Shown here in pieces: positions 8,188 to 19,563 of a DNA stretch of 64,000 nucleotides (position 1 is its first letter; each line of letters opens with the position of its first letter). Made by a program: the position numbers and the translations under genes. The notes below the pieces were generated by a model. That model saw only the letters and a list, made by a program, of their open reading frames with translations. It was not told where the DNA came from and did not search any database. Source of the DNA: Streptomyces thermolilacinus SPC6 (GTDB lineage Bacteria; Actinomycetota; Actinomycetes; Streptomycetales; Streptomycetaceae). Location of the stretch: the NCBI RefSeq assembly GCF_000478605.2, contig NZ_ASHX02000001.1, positions 186,001 through 250,000 of the forward strand, given 5' to 3'.

Positions 8188-8443
8188 CGGTGCCCGTTCC
8201 GCCGGCGAGCACCAGCGCCGTGACGGAGTCGATGGTCTCGTAGTGCTCGATGGCGGCCTCCGGGTCCAGGTAGACGCCGACCTCGTTCTCGATGCTGTCG
8301 ATGAGGCGCATGTAGGAGAGCGAGGAGTAGCCGACGTCACGCAGCGAGTAGCCGGCCTCGGCGAGTTCCTCGGCGGTGACGCTGCCGTCGCCCGCCGCGA
8401 TGGCGAGGTCGAGGATCTTGGTACGGAGAGCGCTGCTGTCCAT
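8180..8443 (-). CDS. Free-standing acyl/peptidyl carrier protein, 87 aa
   Basis: This is a four-helix carrier protein of normal length. The phosphopantetheine site is in DVGYSSLSYMRLID at about residues 37-50, where the usual DSL is replaced by SSL; the attachment Ser is expected to be the second one. It would carry the amino acid or acyl group activated by the adenylation enzyme encoded just upstream (28-base gap). From there it would be handed to the dehydrogenase, reductase and condensation protein. AGGAA lies seven bases before the ATG. Confidence 0.85.
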   Translation of the reverse strand: MDSSALRTKILDLAIAAGDGSVTAEELAEAGYSLRDVGYSSLSYMRLIDSIENEVGVYLDPEAAIEHYETIDSVTALVLAGGTGTDA

Positions 8444-8470
8444 GTGGGGTTCCTGTGTCTCGAAAGGGGG

Positions 8471-9910
8471 TCAGTTGCTGTGGGGCTCGCCGAGCAGGCG
8501 TCGCAGGCGTTCGATGGACGGTTTGCCGATCGAGTTGGCCGGGATCCGGTCCACCAGCCGGAGGATTCCGGGCACCTTGAACGAGGGGAGGGTCGCCGCG
8601 CAGTGGGTGCGCAGGGACTGGGCGGTCACACCGGGTTCGGTGGCGACGACGGCGGCAAGGGTCGGTTCGCCGTGCTGGTTCTCGGCCTCGAAGGCGACCG
8701 CGTCCAGCACTCCGTGGGCCGTGCGCAGCACTTCGGCGATCTCGATCGGGTCGATCTTGCGGCCGCCCACGTTGACCATCCGGCTCGTGCGGCCGGTCAG
8801 GTGGAGGGCGCCGTCGCGCAGCTGGCCCTGGTCTCCCGTGCGGTAGTAGCCCTCGTCGTCGAGGCGCTGCTCGAACACGCCGGGGGCGTTGAGGTAGCGG
8901 GAGCCCATCGACTCGCTCCTGACGCGGATGCCGTGCTCCTCGGCGAGCAGGTCCACCCCGGGCAGGGGTGCTCCGAGCCCGCTGCCCCTCCCGTCGGCGG
9001 CGTACGTCAGGGGGCCGGTCTCGGCGACGCCGTAGTAGTTGTGGATCGGCACCCCGGTGAGCCGGGTGAACTCCTCGCGCACGGTGTCGCGCAGCGGGGC
9101 GCCGGAGGAGATGGCCGTCCGGACGGTGGCGAAGCCCTCCTCCGGGGAGCGCCGCACGATCGACTCGTACAGGGCGGGGAACGCCACCAGCCGGGTGGCG
9201 GCGGTGCTCTCCAGGAGCCGTACGACGCGGGAGGCGGTGGGGAGGCCGTGCGACAGGTGCAGGGAGGCGCCCGGCAGGAACGCCGCGAGCAGCGAGGTGT
9301 TGAAGGCGAGGCCGTTGGAGAGCGCGGCGAAGCAGGCGATCCGGTCGTCGGCCGAGAGGCCCGTGCCCTTCACCCAGTTGGCGGCCGCCGCGGACACGGC
9401 CGCGCCGGAGAACTCGATGCAGTTGGGTCGGCCGGTGGAGCCGGACGTGAAGCGGCACACCTCGGTGTCGTCCAGCAGCCGGGGGCGGGGGGTGCTGTAC
9501 CGGCGCACCCGGCTGACCGTGAGGAAGCCGAACTCGCCGTCGTCCGTGAGGCTCTCGTCCACGACGTCCCGTACGTCGGCGCTCGGGGCGTGGATCAGCA
9601 GGTCGAGGCCGCAGTCCTCGGCGATGCGGGAGAGTTCGAACGGGCCGAACGCCGAGTCGGCCAGGAAGGGCACCGCTCCCGCGTACACCGTCGCGAGGTA
9701 ACCGACCACGTACTCCACGCAGTTGGTGGCGTACAGGCCGACCCGGAGCCGTTCGCCGTCGGTGGCGTGCCGGGCGATCCTGTCGGCCGCGGCGCGGGCC
9801 CGGTCGGCGAGTTCGGCGTATCCGAGGGAACCGTCGGCATCGGTGACGGCGACGCGGTCGCCGTGGCGGGCGAGGGCTTCGGTGAGGACGTCGGGAAGGA
9901 CGGCGCGCAT
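8471..9910 (-). CDS. Stand-alone adenylation (AMP-forming ligase) enzyme, 479 aa
   Basis: The ANL superfamily core is present. [11 protein letters not shown] is the P-loop motif A3 (with Asn in place of the usual Lys), NYYGVAETGP is A5, YYRTGDQG is A7, and GRTSRMVNVGGRKIDPIEI is the A8 hinge. The C-terminal lobe ends with NSIGKPSIERL, which carries the A10 lysine. It adenylates a carboxylic or amino acid and loads the neighbouring carrier protein. The pocket motifs deviate from classical amino-acid codes, so no substrate is proposed. The start is ambiguous: ATG at 9910 with GGTGA upstream, or GTG at 9919 overlapping the stop of the SagB-like gene. The length suits a stand-alone enzyme. Confidence 0.88.
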   Translation of the reverse strand: MRAVLPDVLTEALARHGDRVAVTDADGSLGYAELADRARAAADRIARHATDGERLRVGLYATNCVEYVVGYLATVYAGAVPFLADSAFGPFELSRIAEDCGLDLLIHAPSADVRDVVDESLTDDGEFGFLTVSRVRRYSTPRPRLLDDTEVCRFTSGSTGRPNCIEFSGAAVSAAAANWVKGTGLSADDRIACFAALSNGLAFNTSLLAAFLPGASLHLSHGLPTASRVVRLLESTAATRLVAFPALYESIVRRSPEEGFATVRTAISSGAPLRDTVREEFTRLTGVPIHNYYGVAETGPLTYAADGRGSGLGAPLPGVDLLAEEHGIRVRSESMGSRYLNAPGVFEQRLDDEGYYRTGDQGQLRDGALHLTGRTSRMVNVGGRKIDPIEIAEVLRTAHGVLDAVAFEAENQHGEPTLAAVVATEPGVTAQSLRTHCAATLPSFKVPGILRLVDRIPANSIGKPSIERLRRLLGEPHSN

Positions 9911-9915
9911 CGGGC

Positions 9916-11385
9916 TCACCGCTCGTTCTGGGCGTGCGCGAGGGCAAGCCGGTCGAATTTGATGCCCGAGTCGTCCGGGCTGCCGAGCAGCAGGGCGTAC
10001 AGGATCTCGTGGTCGTCGGGCAGCCCGGCCAGCGTGCGCCACAGCGGCGTGTCGAATCCGCCGATGGCGGTCACCCCCACCGACGCGCGGTTCGCGCCCA
10101 GGTAGAGCAGCTGGCCCAGGGCGCCGCAGCGGAAGGCGAGTTCGCGGAGGTTCTCGGCGTCCACGGGCGAGCCCGCCCCGGCGAGCGAGGTGCGCGGCAC
10201 GTGCAGCAGCAGGATGGCGGCGGCCCCGGCGAGGGCGCGCTGCTGCATGCAGGCGCGGGCCACCTCGTCGGTGGACGGCAGCCGTACGGGCTGCCGCTCG
10301 CCGGTCCTCAGCCGGTACACGGCGTCCTGCCCGGGTTCCGTCGTCGCCCGCAGGACCAGGGTCGCGGAGAGCGGGGAGCTGTCGGGAAGGTCGGTCTCCA
10401 GCGGTGTGGACAGGGCCGAGACGGCCTGCCAGACGGCGGCGGCGGGGACGGGTTCGCCCGTGAACGCCTTGCTGGAGACCCGCGTCCCGATCAGCTCCGG
10501 CCATGTGGACGGCTCCCCCAAGCCGCTTCGCGGCTCGGGGAGTTGCCGGTCGGTACGGACGTGGGCGAGTGGTGCCGGCGCGGTTCGCGGGGCCGGGGAG
10601 CCGGAGTGCCCGGGCCACCCGGCGAGGGAGTCCCAGCAGGTGCTCTCCAGCCACGACCGCCAGGTGGGCCCGCGCAGCTCCCGGTCGGTGTCGTCGTGCA
10701 CCCGCCAGCGGGTCCACGACGCGTCGTCGGCCCGGCCGGCCGGTACCAGGATCGCGGAGTGGACCTCCCGACAGTTCTCGCCCGCCTCCAGCAGCTCCGA
10801 GAGGGCTTCTCTGGGGAAGCGCAGCCGCAGCGCCCCCGCGGCGCCGCGGCCGGCCGCGGCCAGGATGAGGTTTCCGGCCGCGTGCCCCGCGTCGAGCTGC
10901 GTGTAGAGGTAGCCGCGGTCGCCGTACTTGCGCATCGAGAGCCAGGGCCGGGTGAGCGTGACCACGAGCGCTCCCCCATCCTCCGGGACGGCCAGCATGG
11001 ACGCGTCCAGCGCGGCGGCGACACGGGGACCCGCGGCCAGCCGGGCGCAGGTCCGCCGGTCGGCGTCGATCCGGAAGGCCGTCGGGACGCCGCGCTCCAT
11101 GACGAGGACGGCGAACTCGTACGGGTACACGGCTCCGGCAGACGGGACCGCCCGGGCCGCGTACGAGCCGCAGGAACGGTTGGCGCGGCTGGTCAGCACG
11201 CCCTCGTCGAGCAGGGTCAGGGCGAGGCGCAGACCGGGCGCGGCGACGGGTCCGGCGGCCGGCTCGGGTGCCGCGGCCGGCAGGGCCACCCTCGCCCACA
11301 GGTCGGCGGCGCGGCTCGGGGATTCACGCTCGGGCTCCGCGCAGGCGACCGATACGGATTTCGGAGTAACCAGATTTCCTTGCAC
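9916..11385 (-). CDS. SagB/ThcOx-like twin nitroreductase-fold oxidoreductase, 489 aa
   Basis: The sequence shows two nitroreductase-type halves. The first (about 55-215) contains RANRSCGSYAARAVPSAGAVYPYE, the SagB-type FMN-binding start, and DAGHAAGNLILAA. The second (about 280-485) contains an ENLRELAFRCGALGQLLYLGA block and ends GIKFD. SagB-type enzymes use FMN to oxidise azolines to azoles. In NRPS-like operons they may dehydrogenate other five- or six-membered rings or carrier-bound amino acids. It is the first gene of the minus-strand operon. The GTG start at 11385 has AGGAGG about 11 bases upstream, slightly far. No cyclodehydratase is nearby, so a RiPP azole role is unlikely. Confidence 0.8.
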   Translation of the reverse strand: MQGNLVTPKSVSVACAEPERESPSRAADLWARVALPAAAPEPAAGPVAAPGLRLALTLLDEGVLTSRANRSCGSYAARAVPSAGAVYPYEFAVLVMERGVPTAFRIDADRRTCARLAAGPRVAAALDASMLAVPEDGGALVVTLTRPWLSMRKYGDRGYLYTQLDAGHAAGNLILAAAGRGAAGALRLRFPREALSELLEAGENCREVHSAILVPAGRADDASWTRWRVHDDTDRELRGPTWRSWLESTCWDSLAGWPGHSGSPAPRTAPAPLAHVRTDRQLPEPRSGLGEPSTWPELIGTRVSSKAFTGEPVPAAAVWQAVSALSTPLETDLPDSSPLSATLVLRATTEPGQDAVYRLRTGERQPVRLPSTDEVARACMQQRALAGAAAILLLHVPRTSLAGAGSPVDAENLRELAFRCGALGQLLYLGANRASVGVTAIGGFDTPLWRTLAGLPDDHEILYALLLGSPDDSGIKFDRLALAHAQNER

Positions 11386-11871
11386 GTCTGACGCAACCTC
11401 CTATTCACTGACAGTCCATGGAATGCACACGAGGCAGGCAGGACTCTCCGCACTGATATTGCGGACCCCATGCACCACGGAGGAATGTGAGGGGCATGCC
11501 ATCTACGGTTGCAGCGATCCCCTTGCGGGACTTGTATCCGCCTTCTGACCAGGGGTGATGCGTGTGGATCGCGAGACGGGTGAGTGACGTTCCTTCCGCC
11601 CGCCCTGCCGCGTCGATCGCGGCATGAAATTTTCTGCCCGGCCCCCCGTCTCGGAATGTGGCACGTATCCGGGAAACGCCTCGCCCCCACGAGAACGCAT
11701 GATCGGTTACGGCCATCGCCAGCATGCCAAGCAGGCCGAGGATTGGTCAAGACCATTGAAACAAAGCTGTTTAATAAATCCCACCCAACCGACTGAATGC
11801 TGTAAATCGGACACCGGTCGGGAGCGGGCGCTCCTCGGCGGCGGACGCCCGTGTCGTGGGATGCTGGCCGG
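11386..11871. other. Divergent intergenic region, lower GC
   Basis: This 486-base gap separates the minus-strand biosynthetic operon from the plus-strand AraC gene. It is clearly less GC-rich than its surroundings, most of all near 11740-11815. Open frames of up to about 106 codons exist, but they have no ribosome-binding site and no family resemblance. I treat it as the regulatory region of both directions; it contains the dre-like palindrome listed separately. Confidence 0.6.
11742..11757. promoter_or_regulatory. dre-like GntR/DasR operator candidate
   Basis: The 16-mer ATTGGTCAAGACCATT is a near-perfect palindrome. It differs at three positions from the DasR-responsive element consensus ACTGGTCTAGACCACT, keeping the TGGTC/GACCA arms. 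It lies about 360 bases before the SagB-like gene and 115 bases before the AraC gene, in the AT-rich part of the gap. In Streptomyces, DasR links N-acetylglucosamine supply to antibiotic clusters. Confidence 0.5.
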
Positions 11872-12291
11872 ATGACGATGTCGGACCTGGTTCGGCTCCG
11901 CCGGGCCCGCGACCTGATGGACCGCGACTACGCGGAGCCGCTCGACGTGCCCGCGCTGGCGCGTGCGGCGCACATGTCGCCCGGCCACTTCTCGCGGAGC
12001 TTCCGCGCGGCCTTCGGCGAGACCCCGTACAGCTATCTGATGACGCGCAGGATCGAGCGCGCCAAGGCGCTGCTGCGGCGCGGCGACCTGTCGGTGACGG
12101 AGGTCTGCTTCGCGGTCGGCTGTACGTCCCTCGGGTCGTTCAGCTCTCGGTTCACGGAGCTGGTGGGCGAGAGCCCCAGCGCGTACCGGGCGCGCTCCCA
12201 CGACGCGGGCGTGGCCATCCCGGCGTGCGTCGCGAAGATCTTCACGCGACCGGTCAGGAATGGAGAAGCGAGGCCCGGGGCCGCGCCGTAG
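11872..12291 (+). CDS. AraC-family regulator, DNA-binding domain only, 139 aa
   Basis: The protein consists of a two-HTH AraC/XylS domain. The first HTH (LDVPALARAAHMSPGHFSRSF) is at about residues 25-45, and the second with the family signature (VTEVCFAVGCTSLGSFSSRFTELVGESPSAYR) is at about 76-108. No ligand-binding domain is present, so it is shorter than typical AraC proteins (about 250-300 aa). It precedes a VOC protein by 10 bases and the UvrA-like gene, an arrangement I know from other Streptomyces genomes, and probably controls them. An in-frame ATG two codons later is an alternative start. Confidence 0.88.
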   Translation: MTMSDLVRLRRARDLMDRDYAEPLDVPALARAAHMSPGHFSRSFRAAFGETPYSYLMTRRIERAKALLRRGDLSVTEVCFAVGCTSLGSFSSRFTELVGESPSAYRARSHDAGVAIPACVAKIFTRPVRNGEARPGAAP

Positions 12292-12301
12292 CGTAAGCCG
12301 C

Positions 12302-12718
12302 ATGGACATCAAGCTCTCGCAGTGCTTCATCGCCGTCGACGACCACGACAAGGCACTCGCCTTCTACCGGGACGCGCTCGGCCTCGAGGTGCGCAACGAC
12401 GTGGGGTTCGAGGGGATGCGCTGGGTGACGGTCGGCTCGCCGTCGCAGCCCGACGTGGAGATCGTGCTGGAACCGCCGCTCGCCGACCCCAACGCCTCCC
12501 CGGCGGACCGGCAGGCCATGGCCGAGCTGCTCGCCAAGGGCATGCTGCGCGGGGTGATCTTCGCGACCGAGGACTGCGACGCCACGTTCGAGAAGGTCCG
12601 CGCCTCGGGCGCCGAGGTGCTCCAGGAGCCGATGGACCAGCCGTACGGCGTCCGCGACTGCGCCTTCCGCGATCCCGCGGGCAACATGCTGCGCTTCACG
12701 CAGCGCCGCACCGCGTGA
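12302..12718 (+). CDS. VOC (glyoxalase/bleomycin-resistance) family protein, 138 aa
   Basis: This is a single-chain VOC fold with two beta-alpha-beta-beta-beta units. The start IKLSQCFIAVDDHDKALAFY and the end GVRDCAFRDPAGNMLRF are the typical beginnings and ends of the two units. Such proteins bind metal and act as glyoxalases or dioxygenases, or sequester drugs. It sits between the AraC regulator and the UvrA-like ATPase, which suggests a stress- or drug-response unit. ATG 12302 is 10 bases after the AraC stop. The substrate is unknown. Confidence 0.88.
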   Translation: MDIKLSQCFIAVDDHDKALAFYRDALGLEVRNDVGFEGMRWVTVGSPSQPDVEIVLEPPLADPNASPADRQAMAELLAKGMLRGVIFATEDCDATFEKVRASGAEVLQEPMDQPYGVRDCAFRDPAGNMLRFTQRRTA

Positions 12719-12849
12719 CCCCGCCCGTCACGACGACCACCGATCCCGCCGAACCAGCCGATCCCGCCGCGGCCTTTGAGGGTTCCCGGCGCTCCGAGCG
12801 CCCGGGGGACCCCGGGGGACCCGGCCGAGGCCTTACCGATGGAGAACCG

Positions 12850-15240
<2,391 letters not shown>

Positions 15241-15255
15241 CCCCGGTCCCCACCC

Positions 15256-15286
15256 GGCCGCCCGTCCCGTCACGGGGCGGGCGGCC
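15256..15286 (+). terminator. Hairpin after the UvrA-like gene
   Basis: A 15-base arm GGCCGCCCGTCCCGT pairs with ACGGGGCGGGCGGCC with one G-T wobble, 15 bases after the stop. No T-run follows, as is common in Streptomyces. Confidence 0.6.
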
Positions 15287-15458
15287 ACCGTCGTCGGGCG
15301 CTCCGACGGATGCCGTGGCGCTTCACGCGGCGTGAGGGCGTACGGGCTGCCGGGTCCGGCCGGGGCCCCGTGCGGGCTTCGGGGTCCGGACCCGGGGCGC
15401 CTCGCGGGTGCTGGGTAGGGTGGGCGGAGCACATCGTGAGCGGGAACTAGGAGCAGAC

Positions 15459-16292
15459 GTGAGCGGACCGGCGGCCATCGCCCTTCAGCAGGAGATCGCC
15501 CGGGAACTCCAGGTCGCGGAGGTCTTCGAGGCCGAGCGGGAGATCGAGCGCCGGGTGTCCTTCCTCGCCGAGCGGCTCACCTCCACGGGGCTGCGCTCCC
15601 TGGTGCTGGGCATCAGCGGCGGCGTCGACTCCACCACCGCCGGTCGGCTCTGCCAGCTCGCGGTCGAGCGGGTCCGGGCGGCGGGGCACGAGGCGCGGTT
15701 CTACGCGATGCGGCTGCCCTACGGCGTCCAGGCCGACGAGCACGACGCGCAGCTCGCCCTCTCCTTCATCCGGGCCGACCACGTGCTCACCGTGGACGTC
15801 AGGCCCGCGAGCGACGCCGCGCTCCGGGCCGCGCTCGACGGCGGGGTGACGTTCCGCGACGCCCACCACCAGGACTTCGTGCTCGGCAACATCAAGGCCC
15901 GGCAGCGCATGATCGCCCAGTACGCGGTGGCCGGGGCGCACGACGGCCTGGTCGTCGGCACGGACCACGCGGCGGAGGCGGTGTCCGGGTTCTTCACCAA
16001 GTTCGGTGACGGGGCCGCCGACCTGGTCCCGCTGACCGGCCTGACCAAGCGCCGGGTGCGCGCCGTCGCGGACGCGCTGGGCGCGCCCGCCGAGCTGGTG
16101 TGGAAGACGCCGACGGCGGACCTGGAGACCCTCGCCCCGGGCAAGGCGGACGAGGACGCCCTCGGCGTCACGTACGACGACATCGACGACTTCCTGGAGG
16201 GCAAGCCGGTCGAGGAGCGGGCCTTCGACACGATCGTCCGCCGGTACCGCCTCACCGAGCACAAGCGGCGACTGCCGATCGCTCCGCACTGA
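15459..16292 (+). CDS. nadE: NH3-dependent NAD+ synthetase, 277 aa
   Basis: The ATP-pyrophosphatase motif SGGVDSTTAG is at about residues 49-58 after LVLGI. GNIKARQRMIAQY and VVGTDHAAEAVSGFFTKFGDG are highly typical of NadE, as is the C-terminal KRRLPIAP. It makes NAD from nicotinic acid adenine dinucleotide, ATP and ammonia; no glutaminase domain is fused. The length fits the bacterial ammonia-dependent form (about 275 aa). The GTG at 15459 was chosen because AGGAG lies eight bases before it. It stands alone between a terminator and a regulator gene and looks like a housekeeping gene. Confidence 0.95.
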   Translation: MSGPAAIALQQEIARELQVAEVFEAEREIERRVSFLAERLTSTGLRSLVLGISGGVDSTTAGRLCQLAVERVRAAGHEARFYAMRLPYGVQADEHDAQLALSFIRADHVLTVDVRPASDAALRAALDGGVTFRDAHHQDFVLGNIKARQRMIAQYAVAGAHDGLVVGTDHAAEAVSGFFTKFGDGAADLVPLTGLTKRRVRAVADALGAPAELVWKTPTADLETLAPGKADEDALGVTYDDIDDFLEGKPVEERAFDTIVRRYRLTEHKRRLPIAPH

Positions 16293-16491
16293 CCTGAGAC
16301 CGCCGGGTGCCGGTCGCCCCCGTCGGCCGGCCGTCCGCCGGGGTGCCCGGTGGACGCCCGTGTGGTCGAGGGCAGATGACGCCTCGGTGTCCATCTCGCG
16401 GGGGAAAGCTGAACTGCTGTTCGGCGGCCCTCCGCGCCGCTACGCTGTCCCGCAGTCACGGGCCGTTACGCACTGTCACGGAGGCGCGCGG

Positions 16492-19395
16492 ATGGGGGAG
16501 CCGGTGTTCGGCGTGCTGGGGCCGCTCCGGGTGCGAGGGCACGGCGGGCCGGGAGCCGTGCCGCTGGGCGGGCCGAAACCCCGGGCGGTGCTCGCGACGC
16601 TGCTGCTCCAGCCCGGCTCGTTCGTCTCCCTCGACGTGCTGACGGAGGTGCTGTGGCCGGGCGGGGCGCCCCGGTCGGCGGTCGCCAACGTCCGTACGTA
16701 CGTCCGCGGTTTACGGCGGGCCCTGGCGGCGGCCGGGGTGGCGACGGACGGGCTGCGCACGCTGCCCGCTGGCTACGCCCTCGACGTGGCGCCCGGCGAC
16801 CACGACCTGCTGCTGTTCGAACAGCGCCTCGAACTCGCCCGTGCCGCCCGCGACCGGGGCGACGACGGCGCGACCCTGCGCGGGTACGAGTCGGCGCTCG
16901 CCCTGTGGCGCGGCGGCGTCCTCCAGGACCTGCCGTCGAGCGTCGTGTGGGACCCGGCGCTGACCCGCGCGGAGGAGCTGCGGTCGCTCGCCGCCGACGA
17001 GTGCCTCCAGGTGCGGCTGCGCCTCGGCGAGTACGCGCCGCTCGTCGCGGACCTGCGGGAGCGGCTCGCGCGGGACCCGCTAAGGGAGGATCTGTGGCAG
17101 ATGCTCGTCCGCGCGCTGTACGGCGCCGGGCGCGCCGCCGACGCGCGTGCCGCGTACGCCGAGGCCGAACGCGTCCTCGCCGCCGAACTGGGCGTCGCGC
17201 CCGGCGCGGCGCTCCGCGCGGCGGGCGAGGAGGTCAACGGGTATCCCGCGCGGCGCCGCCCCGCCTCTTCGGCGCCGGTCTGCCAGCTCCCCATGGACCT
17301 CCCGGACTTCACCGGCCGGGACGACGAGGTCGCCGCGCTGGAAGGGCTGCTGTCGTCGGCGGGGCGGCGGCCGGTCGTCGCCGTCGTGTCGGGCCCGCCG
17401 GGGTCGGGCAAGTCCACTCTGGTGGTGCGGGTGGCGCACCGGGTGCGGGAGTTGTTCCCCGACGGGCAGCTGTTCGTGGACCTGGGCGGCATGAGCGGGA
17501 AGCCGCGTGAGGCGGAGGACGTGCTCGCGGAGATGCTGCGCGCGCTGGGCGTCATCGACAACGCGATACCGGCCGGGCCCGGTGAGCGGGCGGCGCTGCT
17601 GCGCTCCCGGCTGGCGCAGCGGCGGGTGCTGATCGTGCTGGACGACGCCGCGTCGGGCGCCCAGGTGCGGCCGCTGCTGCCGGGCACGGGCGGCTCGGCG
17701 GTGCTGGTCGGGTCGCGTCGCAGGATGCCGTCGCTCCCGGCCCACTCCTGCCCGCTGGGCGTGATGCGGCGCGAGGAGGCGCGGGCGCTGCTCGGCAGGA
17801 TCATCGGGGAGGAGCGGCTGCGGGCCGCGGGCGCCGACGCCGACCGGGTGCTCGCCGGCTGCGGGCTGCTGCCGCTGGCCGTACGCATCGCCGGGGCCCG
17901 GCTGGCGAACCGGCCCGGCTGGTCCGTCGCCGCGCTCGCCGACTTCCTGCACGACGAGCGGGGGCGGCTGGACCAGCTGCGCACCGGGGAGCTGGAGGTG
18001 CGGGCGAGCGCCGAGCTGAGCTACCGGCATCTGCCGGGGCGGGCGGCGTCCGCGTTCCGGGCGTTCGGCGAGCTGCCGGGCGAGGCGGTGCCCGGCTGGC
18101 TCGTCGCGGTCGCCGCCGGGGACACGGGAGCGCGGGCGAGGGCGCCGGAGCCGTTGGAGACGCTGCTCGACGAGCATCTGGTCGAGGTGACCGCCACCGA
18201 CCCGCTCGGACTTCAGCGCTACCGCATGCACGACCTGCTGCGCATCTACGCGCGTGAACTCGCGGAGGCCGACGCGCCGCCGGTACGGGACGCCCGGCGG
18301 CTCCAGGTCGTGGACGCGCTCATCGCGCTGGCCCGCTGCGCCAACGGGGCGATGCCCACCCGGTTCCTCGGCGTCCTCGGCGAGCCCATGCCGCTGCCTG
18401 AGCCCGCCGCGGGGGTCGCCGCCGCGCTGCGGGCCCGGCCCGTGGAGTGGTTCGAGGGCGAGCGGCGCGTGCTCGTCGCCACCGTGGAGGCCGCGCTGCG
18501 CCTGGGCCGTCCGTCGCGCGCCGCCGACCTGGCGGTGGAACTCGCCGGGTTCTTCGACATGCGCGGCTACTACGGGGACTGGCTGCGCACCCACCGGCTC
18601 GTCCTGGACGCGCTGCCCGCGCCCGGTGACGTCCGTACGGCGGCCCTGCTGCGCAACCTGGGCCAGCTCCACCTGTACCAGGACCGCTACGCCGAGGCGC
18701 GGGACTCCTTCGACCGGTCGCGCGCCCTGTTCGACGCCGTCGGGCACCGCTCGGGCGCGGCGCTCGCCGGGCTCGGCACCGGGTCGGTGCTGCGGGAGAC
18801 CGGCGATACGGACGGCGCGATGGAGGCGTTCGCGGACGCGCTGCGGGCCTTCGGAGAGGCGGGCGACCGGTACGGCGAGGCCGTGGCGCACAACGCGATC
18901 GCCTCCGTGTGGCTGGAGCGGCGGGACGCCGGGGCGGCGGCGCCGTGGCTGGCGGGCGCGCTGGCGCTGTCCCGGGAGGCCGGTGACCGGCACCGGGAGG
19001 CGCAGGTGCGGCGCCGGATCGCCGTACTGCACGAGCTGCGCGGTGAACCGGCGGTGGCGCGGGCTGAGCTGGAGCGGGCGCTGGAGATCTTCGACGAGCT
19101 GGCCGACACGCACTGCGCGGCGTACGTCCAGCAGAGCATCGGCGAACTGTGCCTGCGCCAGGGCGATGCGGGGCAGGCGTCGGCGCTGCTGGTCGGGGCG
19201 CTGGCGGTGCAGCGGCAGCTCGGCGACCGGCGTGCGGAGGCACGGGTGGCGTGCCTGCTGGGCGAGTTGCACCACGCGACCGGCCGGGAGCAGACCGCGC
19301 GGCGTTACTTCCACCGGTCGCTGTCGGCCTGGCGCCGCCTCGACGCCCGCGACCAGGCGGAGTTGGTGGACGCGAAGCTGCGGGCGCTGCGGTGA
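16492..19395 (+). CDS. AfsR/SARP-type regulator with NB-ARC and TPR domains, 967 aa, TTA codon
   Basis: Residues 1-90 are a winged-helix DNA-binding domain, followed by a bacterial transcriptional activation domain to about 240. An NB-ARC ATPase has its P-loop GPPGSGKST near residue 302 and a LIVLDDA Walker B near residue 381. The second half from about 690 is made of TPR repeats. This is the AfsR layout, which integrates signals and activates secondary-metabolite genes. Leu74 is a TTA codon (16711-16713), so translation should depend on the bldA tRNA. The start has GGAGG seven bases upstream. No target cluster is directly adjacent; it lies between two clusters and could control either or a distant one. 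Confidence 0.93.
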   Translation: MGEPVFGVLGPLRVRGHGGPGAVPLGGPKPRAVLATLLLQPGSFVSLDVLTEVLWPGGAPRSAVANVRTYVRGLRRALAAAGVATDGLRTLPAGYALDVAPGDHDLLLFEQRLELARAARDRGDDGATLRGYESALALWRGGVLQDLPSSVVWDPALTRAEELRSLAADECLQVRLRLGEYAPLVADLRERLARDPLREDLWQMLVRALYGAGRAADARAAYAEAERVLAAELGVAPGAALRAAGEEVNGYPARRRPASSAPVCQLPMDLPDFTGRDDEVAALEGLLSSAGRRPVVAVVSGPPGSGKSTLVVRVAHRVRELFPDGQLFVDLGGMSGKPREAEDVLAEMLRALGVIDNAIPAGPGERAALLRSRLAQRRVLIVLDDAASGAQVRPLLPGTGGSAVLVGSRRRMPSLPAHSCPLGVMRREEARALLGRIIGEERLRAAGADADRVLAGCGLLPLAVRIAGARLANRPGWSVAALADFLHDERGRLDQLRTGELEVRASAELSYRHLPGRAASAFRAFGELPGEAVPGWLVAVAAGDTGARARAPEPLETLLDEHLVEVTATDPLGLQRYRMHDLLRIYARELAEADAPPVRDARRLQVVDALIALARCANGAMPTRFLGVLGEPMPLPEPAAGVAAALRARPVEWFEGERRVLVATVEAALRLGRPSRAADLAVELAGFFDMRGYYGDWLRTHRLVLDALPAPGDVRTAALLRNLGQLHLYQDRYAEARDSFDRSRALFDAVGHRSGAALAGLGTGSVLRETGDTDGAMEAFADALRAFGEAGDRYGEAVAHNAIASVWLERRDAGAAAPWLAGALALSREAGDRHREAQVRRRIAVLHELRGEPAVARAELERALEIFDELADTHCAAYVQQSIGELCLRQGDAGQASALLVGALAVQRQLGDRRAEARVACLLGELHHATGREQTARRYFHRSLSAWRRLDARDQAELVDAKLRALR

Positions 19396-19563
19396 GCGGG
19401 GGCTACGGTTCCGGCCCCGCGGTGAACGGCGCGCTCCGGGCGCTCCGGTGAACGGCGCGCTGCGGCGCGGCGGGTGCGACGGACGGTGTGGCGTCGTGCC
19501 CTGGGCGAGGGAGCGGGCGGCCGCCGGTGTGGCGGCGGTACGGGGCGGGGTGCCGGGCCGTCG

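Noticed and set aside
9916..11385. Considered a thiazole/oxazole RiPP cluster because of the SagB-like protein
   Set aside because: No cyclodehydratase (YcaO) and no precursor peptide; the partners are A, PCP and C proteins.
11405..11725. A 106-codon open frame on the minus strand in the low-GC gap before the SagB-like gene
   Set aside because: No ribosome-binding site, no family resemblance and lower GC than true genes here; better seen as a regulatory region.
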